Below, piece by piece: positions 34,843 through 43,247 of a DNA stretch of 64,000 nucleotides. The stretch spans positions 372,001 to 436,000 of the forward strand of contig NZ_CP120733.1 of NCBI RefSeq assembly GCF_029542625.1, given 5' to 3'. Numbering within the stretch: the stretch's first letter is position 1; every line of letters starts with the position of its first letter. Position numbers and translations under genes: made by a program. The DNA is from Tepidibacter hydrothermalis. GTDB taxonomy: Bacteria > Bacillota > Clostridia > Peptostreptococcales > Peptostreptococcaceae. The notes under the pieces are model-generated. The model had not been told where the DNA came from and did not search any database. It was given only the letters and a program-made list of their open reading frames with translations.

Positions 34843-36978
34843 ATGGAAGAGAAGATATTAACGGTCTGCCCATATTGTGGTGGAGGATGCCAATTATACT
34901 TGGTAGTCAAAGATGGGAAAATAGTAAGAGCCGAAGCTGCCGATGGAAGAACTAATGAAAAAAATCTATGTCTGAAGGGGTATTATGGATGGGATTTTTT
35001 AAATGATCCAAAGATCTTAACATCAAGAATTAAACACCCTATGATAAGAAAAGATGGAGAATTAGAAGAAGTTTCATGGAAAGAAGCTATAGACTTCGTA
35101 GCTACTAGACTTAATGATATAAAAAGTAAATACGGACCTGATTCTATAATGGGAACAGGATCTGCAAGAGGACCTGGAAATGAAGCAAACTACATAATGC
35201 AAAAATTTATGAGGGCTGTAATTGGAACTAATAATATAGATCATTGTGCTAGAGTGTGACATGCTCCATCAGTAGCCGGTCTGGACTACTCATTAGGAAA
35301 TGGTGCAATGTCAAATAGTATACCTGAAATAGAAAATACAGATTTATTATTTGTATTTGGATATAACGCAGCAGATTCACATCCTATTGTTGCAAGAAGA
35401 ATAGTAAAAGCAAAAGAAAAGGGAGCAAAAATTATAGTTACAGATCCTAGACTTACAGAAACGGGAAGAATATCTGATCTATGGTTACCTATAAAGGGTG
35501 GAACAAATATGGCATTAGTTAATGCATTTGCGAATGTATTAATTAATGAGAATCTTTATGATAAAGAATATGTAGATAATTACGTAGACGGATTTGAAGA
35601 ATATAAAGAAATGGTATCTAAGTATACACCTGAATATGCTGAGAGTATAACAGGTGTTAAAGCTGATGATATAAGAAAATCTATGAGAGAATATGCAAAA
35701 GCTAAAAATGCTATGATACTTTATGGTATGGGAGTATGTCAATTCTCTCAAGCAGTTGATGTTGTTAAGGGTCTTGCATCATTAGCTCTTTTAACTGGTA
35801 ACTTTGGAAGAGAATCAGTTGGAATAGGTCCAGTTCGTGGTCAAAATAATGTACAAGGAACTTGTGATATGGGAGTATTACCGAATATATATCCAGGATA
35901 CCAAAGTGTTACAGATGATAAAATTAGAGCTAAATTTGAAAAGGCTTGGGGAGTTCAGCTTCCAAGTGAACCAGGTTATAAACTGACTGAGGTTCCACAT
36001 TTAACATTACATGAGAAAAAGATAAAAGCTTATTATATATTTGGAGAAGACCCAGTTCAAAGTGATCCAAATGCAGCAGAGGTAAGAGAAACTTTAGATA
36101 ATATAGACCTTGTTATAGTGCAAGATATATTTATGAATAAAACGGCTCTTCATGCAGATGTTGTACTTCCTGCTACTTCATGGGGCGAACATGAAGGGGT
36201 TTACTCATCAGCTGATAGAGGATTCCAAATAATGAGAAAAGCAGTAGAACCTAAAGGGGATGTTAAACCTGATTGGGAGATTATATGCGAGATAGGTACT
36301 GCCATGGGATATCCTATGAAATACAATAATACTAAGGAAATCTGGGATGAAATGAGAAGTTTATGTCCTGATTTTGCAGGAGCAAGTTATGAACGTATAG
36401 AAGAATTAGGAAGTATACAGTGGCCGTGTTTAGATGAGGAAGATGATGGAACTCCATATTTATATGAAGGAAATAAGTTTTCAACTCCTAATGGAAAAGG
36501 AATATTATTTGCAGCTGAGTGGAGACCTCCAATGGAACTTCCAAATAAAGAGTACCCATTGAGCCTTTCAACTGTAAGAGAAGTAGGTCATTATTCAGTT
36601 AGAACTATGACTGGAAACTGTAGAGCATTAAAAGCGCTTGCAGATGAGCCAGGATATATACAAATGAGTGTTGAGGATGCTAATCATCTTTCAATAGAGC
36701 ATGAAGAATTTGTAAGAGTTACATCGAGAAGAGGAAGCGTAGTAACGAAAGCTTTTGTTACTGATAGAGTAAAAGAAGGATCTACTTTTATGACTTACCA
36801 ATGGTGGGTAGCGTCTTGTAATGAATTAACTAGTGATCATGTTGATCCTATCACAAAAACACCTGAGTATAAGTATTGTGCTATAAGAGTTGATAAAATA
36901 GATGATCAAGCTTGGGCAAAGCAGTATGTAGCAGATGAATATGAAGATATAAAAAGAAAAATGAATGTAAATAAGTAA
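34843..36978 (+). CDS. fdhF: Selenocysteine-containing formate dehydrogenase H-type catalytic subunit
   Basis: FdhF oxidises formate to CO2 at a molybdenum or tungsten bis-MGD centre and passes electrons to Fe-S partners. Translation must read through the in-frame TGA at 35257-35259 as selenocysteine (residue 139). The protein then has 711 residues, the normal FdhF length. The residues around it, ARV-Sec-HAPSVAG, are the conserved active site with Sec and His. The N-terminal CPYCGGGC plus a downstream Cys binds one [4Fe-4S] cluster. A SECIS-like hairpin follows the TGA. The ATG at 34843 has GGGAG upstream. The gene leads an operon with fdhD, two ferredoxins and an [FeFe] hydrogenase, so formate oxidation is coupled to hydrogen production or the reverse. 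Confidence 0.95.
35257..35290 (+). promoter_or_regulatory. Sec UGA codon and bacterial SECIS hairpin
   Basis: The UGA at 35257-35259 is followed by a stem, AGTAGCC (35271-35277) with GGACTACT (35283-35290, one bulged A). The apical loop GGTCT (35278-35282) is the same SelB-binding loop found in the Escherichia coli fdhF SECIS. It implies that selA, selB, selC and selD exist elsewhere in the genome. Confidence 0.85.
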
Positions 36979-37006
36979 AATCATACCATCAAAATAGGGG
37001 GTATTT

Positions 37007-37807
37007 ATGGATAAGACTATAAAATATAGTGCTATAAAAATTGAAGAAAACAAAGAGATTCTTTGTGAAGAAGAATTAGTCTGTGAATATCCACTTAACA
37101 TTTATGTAAATCAAAAAAAGATGGCTACACTACTTTGTACGCCTGATAAACTTAAAGAATTGGCAATCGGATTTTTAAGAACGGAAGAGATAATACATAA
37201 AAAAGAAGATATCCAATCGATTGAATTAGATGAATTCAAAGGATGTATAAAAATACAACTTAAAGATGATATAACCATCAAAAATTTTCAGTCAAAAAAG
37301 TTGAATATGCAAAATAATCATAATAACTGTATTAATGATTTTTTAGATTCAATAGACTGTGAGATTGTAACTAGTGATATTAAGTTGAGACAAGATAAAG
37401 TTCATGAATTTATGAAAAAGAATTTAACTCACTCAGATATATTCAAAAGAACGGGTGGAGTTCATAGTGTAGCACTTTGCGATACACAAAATATAATTAT
37501 TATAAATGAAGATGTTGCACGACATAATGCTGTGGATAAAGTTATAGGACAATCTTTCTTAGAGGATATAAATTTAAAAGATAAAATAATCGTATTGAGC
37601 GGAAGGGTATCTTTTGAGATGATTTTAAAATCTGCTAAAATGCAAATACCAATTATAATATCAAAGTCAGCTCCTACTAATTTATCTGTGAAACTTGCTA
37701 AAAAATTAGGAATTACATTAGTTGGTTTCGTAAGAAAAGAAAAAATGAACATATATACAAATAAATATAGAATACAACAATTAGAAAAAGGTGATATATA
37801 TGAATAA
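37007..37807 (+). CDS. fdhD: Formate dehydrogenase accessory sulfurtransferase FdhD
   Basis: FdhD transfers sulfur from a cysteine desulfurase to the molybdenum cofactor of formate dehydrogenase, which is needed for its activity. The 266-residue protein has the family blocks: LLCTPDKLKELAIGFLRTEE in the N-terminal half, FKRTGGVHSVAL, and EDVARHNAVDKVIG, with a C-terminal PIIISKSAPTNLSV. The CxxC motif of the E. coli protein is not visible; the corresponding loop keeps a Cys only in NNHNNCINDF. That loop varies in the family, so activity is still likely. The gene sits 28 bases after fdhF behind AGGGGG and overlaps the next gene by 8 bases. Confidence 0.9.
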   Translation: MDKTIKYSAIKIEENKEILCEEELVCEYPLNIYVNQKKMATLLCTPDKLKELAIGFLRTEEIIHKKEDIQSIELDEFKGCIKIQLKDDITIKNFQSKKLNMQNNHNNCINDFLDSIDCEIVTSDIKLRQDKVHEFMKKNLTHSDIFKRTGGVHSVALCDTQNIIIINEDVARHNAVDKVIGQSFLEDINLKDKIIVLSGRVSFEMILKSAKMQIPIIISKSAPTNLSVKLAKKLGITLVGFVRKEKMNIYTNKYRIQQLEKGDIYE

Positions 37808-38393
37808 TAATCTAAACTCATTCGTAGTAGCTGATTCAAGTAAGTGTATAGGTTGTAAAGCATGTGAAATTGCATGCTTTGCAGTTCATAATAAAAATAA
37901 TAATGTCGGATGTACGGTTGGAACTGTAGAAACAGCAGTAATTCCTAGATTATATCTTGTGAAAACACCTTCAGTTACTATGCCTATACAATGTAGACAA
38001 TGTGAGGATGCACCTTGTGCTAAGAGCTGTTCGGTTGGAGCTATAAGACAAATAGATAATACTATAGTAGTTGATCAAAAAAAATGTATAGGATGTAAAA
38101 ATTGTATTATGGCATGTCCGTTTGGAGCAATAGATCTTTTACCTCAATACGATAATGGAAAAGAGGTAGTACAATTTAATTTAAAAGAAGAATCACATAA
38201 TGGATTAGAAGAAATTGTGAAAAGTACTGCCTACAAATGTGATTTATGTATAGATAACGGTGAACAAGCATGCATAAAAACTTGTCCTAACAATGCTTTA
38301 AGGTTAGTAAAACCTCTAGACGAAAAAAAATATAAAAACAAAAAAGCTGCACAAGCTCTTATGAATACTACAAAAAATTACAAACAACTATAA
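37800..38393 (+). CDS. HydN-like four-cluster ferredoxin (electron transfer, first copy)
   Basis: This protein has 197 residues from the ATG at 37800, with AAAGGTGA upstream; it overlaps the end of fdhD by 8 bases, which suggests translational coupling. It has four [4Fe-4S] cluster motifs: CIGCKACEIAC, CRQCEDAPCAKSC, CIGCKNCIMAC, and CDLC paired with a later CIKTC. This is the HydN/DMSO-reductase electron-transfer subunit type. It should carry electrons between FdhF and the hydrogenase encoded next. A second gene of the same type follows the hydrogenase, and the two flank it symmetrically. Confidence 0.9.
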   Translation: MNNNLNSFVVADSSKCIGCKACEIACFAVHNKNNNVGCTVGTVETAVIPRLYLVKTPSVTMPIQCRQCEDAPCAKSCSVGAIRQIDNTIVVDQKKCIGCKNCIMACPFGAIDLLPQYDNGKEVVQFNLKEESHNGLEEIVKSTAYKCDLCIDNGEQACIKTCPNNALRLVKPLDEKKYKNKKAAQALMNTTKNYKQL

Positions 38394-38411
38394 TAAGTGA
38401 GGTTAAGTAAT

Positions 38412-39785
38412 ATGTCTATAATCAATATTGATAAAGAATTATGTACAGGGTGTAGACGATGTGCTAATGTATGTCCTGTTGGTGCTATAAAAGGAGAGCA
38501 GGGAAAGGTTCAAACTATAGATGAACATAAGTGTGTTGTTTGTGGTCAATGTGTTCAAATTTGCAGTTCTTATGCATCTCAATTTGATACGGAAATAACT
38601 TCTATTGATCTGAAGTTAAAAGAAAGAGGTATGCTGGAAGGTACTAAGGAACCTTTATTCGCAGCTTATAATATGGGACAGGTAGATTTATTAAAAAAAT
38701 ATTTATCTGATGATAATAAATATAAGATTGTTCAGTGTGCACCAGCAGTTAGAGTTGCATTAGCTGAAGAATTTGGTATGGAGTTTGGTAAGTTAACTCC
38801 TGGAAAAATGGCATCAGCTCTTAAAAAATTAAATTTTGATAGAGTATATGATACTAACTTTGCAGCGGATTTAACTATAATGGAAGAAGGAAGTGAACTT
38901 ATAAAGAGAGTTACAGAAGGCAAAAACTTGCCTATGTTTACTTCTTGTTGTCCTGCTTGGGTTAAGTTTGCTGAGACTGAGTATCCAGAAATTTTAAATC
39001 ATTTATCAAGTTGCAAGTCTCCACAACAAATGGCTGGAACTATATTTAAAACTTATGGAGCTGAAATAGATAATATAGATCCAAGTACTATATTAAGCGT
39101 TGCAGTTATGCCTTGTACTTGTAAACAGTTTGAATGTGATAGAGAAGAGATAAATAGTAGTGGATATAAAGATGTAGATATCGTTATAACTACTAGAGAA
39201 CTTGCTTATTTGATAAAAGATATGGGAATTGATTTTATAAATATAGATGATGAAGAATTTGATAAGCCTCTAGGAGAGTATAGTGGAGCGGGTACTATAT
39301 TTGGATCAACTGGAGGAGTTATGGAGGCAGCTCTTAGAACTGGATATGAACTAATAACTAAAAAGAGCATACCAAATATAGATTTGAAATTTGTAAGAGG
39401 TGGACAAGGATTAAGAACAGCTACTGTTGAGGTCGGAGATTTAAATTTAAATATAGCAATAGTTTCTGGACTTAAAAATGTAATACCTGTAATTGAAAGT
39501 ATAAAAGAGGGTAAATGTGATTTTCATTTCATAGAAGTTATGACATGTCCTGAGGGATGTGTAAGTGGTGGAGGTCAACCTAAATTATTGATAGAAGAGC
39601 ATAGAGATGTTGCATATAAAAAGAGAAAAGAATCTATATATGATCATGATTCAAATTTAAAAATAAGAAAATCTCATGAAAATCCAGCTATAAAAAAATT
39701 ATATGATGAGTTTTTAAAAGAACCTCTTGGTCATAAATCTCATCACTTATTGCATACGAACTATGTATCTAGAAAGGAGATTTAA
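38412..39785 (+). CDS. [FeFe] hydrogenase, formate dehydrogenase-linked
   Basis: This 457-residue iron-only hydrogenase reduces protons to H2 or takes up H2 at the H-cluster. The start is the ATG at 38412, with GAGG upstream. The N-terminus carries two [4Fe-4S] motifs (CTGCRRCANVCP and CVVCGQCVQIC). The three H-cluster signatures are complete: TSCCPAW (Cys179, Cys180), MPCTCKQFE (Cys235) and MTCPEGCVSGGGQP (Cys379, Cys383). It lacks the [2Fe-2S] and extra domains of CpI-type enzymes, as expected for the small hydrogenase of formate-hydrogen lyase-like complexes in Clostridioides and Eubacterium relatives. The H-cluster maturases HydE, HydF and HydG must be encoded elsewhere. Confidence 0.93.
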   Translation: MSIINIDKELCTGCRRCANVCPVGAIKGEQGKVQTIDEHKCVVCGQCVQICSSYASQFDTEITSIDLKLKERGMLEGTKEPLFAAYNMGQVDLLKKYLSDDNKYKIVQCAPAVRVALAEEFGMEFGKLTPGKMASALKKLNFDRVYDTNFAADLTIMEEGSELIKRVTEGKNLPMFTSCCPAWVKFAETEYPEILNHLSSCKSPQQMAGTIFKTYGAEIDNIDPSTILSVAVMPCTCKQFECDREEINSSGYKDVDIVITTRELAYLIKDMGIDFINIDDEEFDKPLGEYSGAGTIFGSTGGVMEAALRTGYELITKKSIPNIDLKFVRGGQGLRTATVEVGDLNLNIAIVSGLKNVIPVIESIKEGKCDFHFIEVMTCPEGCVSGGGQPKLLIEEHRDVAYKKRKESIYDHDSNLKIRKSHENPAIKKLYDEFLKEPLGHKSHHLLHTNYVSRKEI

Positions 39786-39787
39786 AT

Positions 39788-40345
39788 ATGAATACTTTTG
39801 TAATAGCAGACCCAGATAAATGTATAGGATGTAGAACTTGTGAAATAGCATGTGTTGTAGCTCATTCAGAAACAAATATATTAACTCAAGAAAATAATGA
39901 TATAGAATTTAACCCTAAATTAAGTGTTATAAAAACTGTAGAAGTAAGTGCACCTATACAGTGTAGACAATGTGAAGATGCTCCGTGTGCAAATATATGT
40001 CCAAATGGTTCTATTATAAATAAAGACGGAGTAATATACATAAATAAAGAAACTTGCATAGGATGTAAAACTTGTGTTGTAGCCTGTCCTTTTGGAGCTA
40101 TTGACTTAGTAAGTGAGTATAAAGATGGAGAGGTTGTAAATCAAGAAAATCTAAAGTGTATAGATAATAATAAGTGCTATTTTAAGGAACGTATAATAGC
40201 TAATAAATGTGATCTTTGCATAGATTCACCAGACGGACCAGCATGTGTAAAGGCGTGTCCAACTGATGCATTTAAGATAGTAAAAGGAACGCATTTAGAT
40301 AAATCTATAAAGAATAAGAGAAAGAAAAGTGCATCACTTCTTTAA
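39788..40345 (+). CDS. HydN-like four-cluster ferredoxin (second copy)
   Basis: This 185-residue protein starts 2 bases after the hydrogenase stop codon, with GAAAGGAG inside the hydrogenase end. Four [4Fe-4S] motifs are seen (CIGCRTCEIAC, CRQCEDAPCANIC, CIGCKTCVVAC, and CDLC with CVKAC). It is a paralogue of the gene at 37800-38393. Together with FdhF and the hydrogenase it should form a soluble formate:H2-converting complex, or deliver electrons from it to other carriers. No terminator is obvious between its end and the cysS leader promoter, so some readthrough into the leader is possible. Confidence 0.9.
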   Translation: MNTFVIADPDKCIGCRTCEIACVVAHSETNILTQENNDIEFNPKLSVIKTVEVSAPIQCRQCEDAPCANICPNGSIINKDGVIYINKETCIGCKTCVVACPFGAIDLVSEYKDGEVVNQENLKCIDNNKCYFKERIIANKCDLCIDSPDGPACVKACPTDAFKIVKGTHLDKSIKNKRKKSASLL

Positions 40346-40361
40346 AATTACAAAATAAATA

Positions 40362-40390
40362 TTGCATTTTTCATTATAATACCATAATAT
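40362..40390 (+). promoter_or_regulatory. Promoter of the cysS leader
   Basis: TTGCAT (40362-40367) and TAATAT (40385-40390), 17 bases apart, form a good sigma-A type promoter. It would start the transcript about 25-30 bases before the Cys-rich leader ORF. Confidence 0.55.
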
Positions 40391-40423
40391 AGAATAAAAT
40401 AACTATAAAAGGAGGATATTAAA

Positions 40424-40498
40424 ATGATGTATTGTTGCTGTTGTTGTTTTAAGAATATAACAAAATTTAAGATAACAGCAGACCTGTGTCAATTTTAA
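40424..40498 (+). CDS. Cys-codon leader peptide upstream of cysS (predicted attenuator)
   Basis: This short ORF encodes 24 residues, MMYCCCCCFKNITKFKIT and then ADLCQF. It has a perfect AAAGGAGG ribosome binding site (40408-40415) 8 bases before the ATG. Five Cys codons in a row (40433-40447) plus one near the end are far above chance. The ORF is followed by a terminator and then cysS, the gene for the enzyme that charges tRNA-Cys. This is the layout of amino-acid leader peptides such as those of trp or his operons. When charged tRNA-Cys is scarce, a ribosome would stall at the Cys run and change the RNA fold downstream. No T-box is visible here. Function is inferred from layout; a free metal-binding peptide is a less likely alternative. 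Confidence 0.8.
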   Translation: MMYCCCCCFKNITKFKITADLCQF

Positions 40499-40506
40499 TA
40501 TTTTAT

Positions 40507-40608
40507 AGTTTAAAATACTTATATTGAAGTTTATAAAAAGTAAACTACAGGTTAGTTTATAGTTTTTCTTTATTTTAAGAGAAGCTATAACTCTTCTGTA
40601 GTTTTTTT
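40507..40608 (+). terminator. Attenuator: terminator with competing hairpins before cysS
   Basis: AAACTACAG (40542-40550) pairs with CTGTAGTTT (40596-40604), extended by inner pairs, and ends in seven T (40602-40608), forming a terminator. Its 5' arm overlaps TAAACT (40541-40546). That segment can instead pair with AGTTTA at 40528-40533 or at 40554-40559, with a third AGTTTA at 40507-40512, nine bases after the leader stop codon. These mutually exclusive pairings fit ribosome-controlled attenuation. Confidence 0.65.
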
Positions 40609-40636
40609 ATATAAAAAAACAAAAGGAGGTAATAAA

Positions 40637-42055
40637 ATGGAGTTAAGAATTTATAACACGTTAACAAAAGTTCAGGAAAAGTTTGTACCAATAGATAGTA
40701 AAAAGGTAAAAATGTATACTTGTGGACCAACTGTATATAATTTTGCTCATATTGGAAATTTAAGAACTTATATATTCGAAGATGTACTAAAAAGAGTTCT
40801 TGAATATGGAGGATATGAAGTCAAACATATAATGAATATAACTGACGTAGGTCATTTACAATCAGATGCAGATACTGGTGAGGATAAAATGAGAATGGGA
40901 GCAAAGAGAGAACATAAAAGTGTATTGGAAATAGCTAGATTTTATGAAGATGCATTTATTAGTGACTTGAAAAAACTAAATATAAAGCTTCCAACAGTAC
41001 TACCTAGAGCTACAGAGCATGTTGAAGATATGATAAATTTAATAAAGACTTTAGAAGAAAAGGGATATACTTATACAGCTAATAAAAATGTATATTTTTC
41101 AATAGATATGTTTGAAGATTATTATAAGCTAGCAAATCTAACACCTAAAGAACTTCAAGCAGGCAGTAGAGTAGATGTGGATCCTTTTAAAAGAAATCCA
41201 CTAGACTTTGTACTTTGGTTTGGAAATTCTAAATATGAAAATCATATACTACAATGGGACTCTCCTTGGGGAGTTGGATTTCCAGGATGGCATATAGAAT
41301 GCTCAGCCATGGCTATAAAGTATTTAGGAGATTATATGGATATTCATTGTGGAGGTGTAGATCATATACCAGTACATCACACTAATGAACTAGCTCAATC
41401 AGAAGGTGCACTTGGGCATAAATGGGTAAATTACTGGATGCATGGTGAATTTCTAATATTAGATAATGGAAAAATGTCTAAATCAAAGGGTGAATTTTTA
41501 ACTTTAGATAGGTTAATAGAAAAAGGGTTTGATCCATTAGTGTATAGATATTATGTACTTCAATCAAAATATAGAAAACCATTAACTTTCAGCTATGAAA
41601 GATTAGAAGAAGCAAAAAAATCTTTAACATCTTTAAAACAAAAAATAAATTCTATAATAAATAATATAGATGAATTCACATTAAAAGATGAATATAAAAT
41701 TAAGAAATATAAAGATGAGTTTGATAAATATATAAATGATGATTTGAACTTAGCTAATGGATTTACTGTATTATTCAATGCTATAAAAGATGATAGTTTA
41801 AATAACTTAGAAAAAAAGATTTTGATAGAAGATTTTGATAAAGTATTTGGATTGAATTTTATAAAAATTGATACAGAAAATAAAAAAATAGACGAAAGTA
41901 AAATGAATTTGGTAGAAAAACTCTTAAAAGAAAGAGAAGAATCTAGAAAAAATAAAGACTGGGAGAAATCAGATAAAATAAGAAAGCTTTTATTAGAAAT
42001 GGATATAGAAATTTTAGACACTAGAGAAGGTACTAAATGGAAGGTTAAGGAATAA
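40637..42055 (+). CDS. cysS: Cysteinyl-tRNA synthetase
   Basis: CysRS charges tRNA-Cys with cysteine. The 472-residue protein is of normal length. It has the zinc-binding start YTCGPTVYNFAHIGNLRTY, which contains the class I HIGN (HIGH) motif, followed by the WDSPWGVGFPGWHIECSAMA block and the KMSKSKGE (KMSKS) motif. The C-terminal anticodon-binding helical domain is present. AAAGGAGG lies 8 bases before the ATG. It is not in the usual gltX-cysS-cysE cluster but stands alone behind a Cys-codon leader and terminator. Cysteine supply is linked to the Fe-S-rich formate-hydrogenase operon just upstream, although a functional link is only suggested by position. Confidence 0.95.
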   Translation: MELRIYNTLTKVQEKFVPIDSKKVKMYTCGPTVYNFAHIGNLRTYIFEDVLKRVLEYGGYEVKHIMNITDVGHLQSDADTGEDKMRMGAKREHKSVLEIARFYEDAFISDLKKLNIKLPTVLPRATEHVEDMINLIKTLEEKGYTYTANKNVYFSIDMFEDYYKLANLTPKELQAGSRVDVDPFKRNPLDFVLWFGNSKYENHILQWDSPWGVGFPGWHIECSAMAIKYLGDYMDIHCGGVDHIPVHHTNELAQSEGALGHKWVNYWMHGEFLILDNGKMSKSKGEFLTLDRLIEKGFDPLVYRYYVLQSKYRKPLTFSYERLEEAKKSLTSLKQKINSIINNIDEFTLKDEYKIKKYKDEFDKYINDDLNLANGFTVLFNAIKDDSLNNLEKKILIEDFDKVFGLNFIKIDTENKKIDESKMNLVEKLLKEREESRKNKDWEKSDKIRKLLLEMDIEILDTREGTKWKVKE

Positions 42056-42070
42056 GTGGTTTTAGATAAA

Positions 42071-42110
42071 AAAATAGAGAGTAAAATTTAAAATTTTACT
42101 CTCTATTTTA
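42071..42110. terminator. Bidirectional terminator
   Basis: AAAATAGAGAGTAAAATTT and AAATTTTACTCTCTATTTT form a near-perfect long stem between the convergent cysS and formate channel genes, flanked by A and T runs. Confidence 0.85.
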
Positions 42111-42150
42111 ATTTAGTTATATTCAAAATAAGGGATTATAAGTTTCTAAT

Positions 42151-43014
42151 TTATATAGATGATTTTTGTGTTTTGTTACTTTTCTTTACGTATATAAACC
42201 AATATATAGCTCCTACAAAGAAAGCTCCTCCAACTATATTTCCTAAAGTTACCGGAACTAAGTTGCTAAATATAAAGCTTTTCCAGTTAAGAGCATCTAG
42301 AGACTCATTAGATAAGTGAGATGCATGTGCATAGTGAGAATCTGATTTTGCTAGTATTCCAGCTGATATATAGTACATATTAGCTACACTATGCTCGAAT
42401 CCTGAAGTGATAAATAACCATATAGGAAAGAATATTCCTAGTATTTTACCTGTTATATCTTTAGCAGAGTATGACAACCAAACGGCAAGACATACAAGCC
42501 AGTTACACATGATTCCTAAGAAAAATGCATTTGTAAAAGATAAAGAGACTTTATAATATGCTATTTTTATAGTGGTACCAGCCAGCATATTACCCCCCAT
42601 ATGAAGTTGACCAGAGTTAACAATCATATATGCGACAAAAATTGATCCGACAAAATTCCCTAAATAAACTAAAATCCAGTTCATAAACATATCTTTCAAT
42701 TTTATCTTTTTTTCAAGCACGCCCATTATTATAAGTGTATTACCTGTAAAAAGATCAGCTCCGGCAATAATAACTAACATAAGACCTGTTCCAAATAAAG
42801 CTCCAGCCATTGCTTTTCCAAGACCGTAAGTTTCAGGCTTTGACCAAAGTCCATAAGCTGAAACGTTAGAACCTTCAGCTGCAAATGCTATAAATGCTCC
42901 TGCTAATATACCTAATAAAAATTGAATAAAATAATTTTTGCTTACTTTTTTAATACCTGTATCAATAGTATAAGATGCTATTTCATCAGGTGCTAGATAA
43001 TTTTTAGTACTCAT
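42151..43014 (-). CDS. Formate/nitrite transporter family channel (FocA-like)
   Basis: This protein has 287 residues from the ATG at 43014, with GAAAGGAG 9 bases upstream. Six membrane helices of the FNT family are seen. Marks include an N-terminal APDEIASYTIDTGIKK amphipathic segment, GLMLVIIAGADLFTGNTLI in the first half, and FITSGFEHSVANMYYI carrying the conserved His of the pore. PVTLGNIVGGAFFVGA follows. FNT channels are pentamers that pass formate or related small anions. Being next to a formate dehydrogenase-hydrogenase operon, formate is the likely substrate. A paralogue is encoded divergently at 43248-44042, and the two share a 233-bp promoter region. Confidence 0.9.
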   Translation of the reverse strand: MSTKNYLAPDEIASYTIDTGIKKVSKNYFIQFLLGILAGAFIAFAAEGSNVSAYGLWSKPETYGLGKAMAGALFGTGLMLVIIAGADLFTGNTLIIMGVLEKKIKLKDMFMNWILVYLGNFVGSIFVAYMIVNSGQLHMGGNMLAGTTIKIAYYKVSLSFTNAFFLGIMCNWLVCLAVWLSYSAKDITGKILGIFFPIWLFITSGFEHSVANMYYISAGILAKSDSHYAHASHLSNESLDALNWKSFIFSNLVPVTLGNIVGGAFFVGAIYWFIYVKKSNKTQKSSI

Positions 43015-43247
43015 AAAAACTCCTTTCAAATTACAATTAAAATAAAAACAACCCTATAAATTATATCATTTTGCATACAAAAAACAATACATTTAGATAG
43101 CATTACAAAAAAATACTAATTATGAAATTTAGGAAAAATACTAATCAGAAAATTGATAAAAATTAAACAAATCTATTGTAAGAAAATGGAAAACAGTATA
43201 GAATATATATAAATACAAAATATATTTTAATTTGGGGGAGATATTTT

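Noticed and set aside
35257-35259. TGA in fdhF as a nonsense mutation
   Set aside because: It lies at the conserved Sec site (ARV-x-HAPSVAG) and is followed by a hairpin with a GGTCT loop, as in known SECIS elements.
40346-40636. T-box riboswitch for cysS
   Set aside because: I could find no GGTGGNACC sequence or specifier-loop arrangement; the leader has a Cys-run ORF and a terminator instead.
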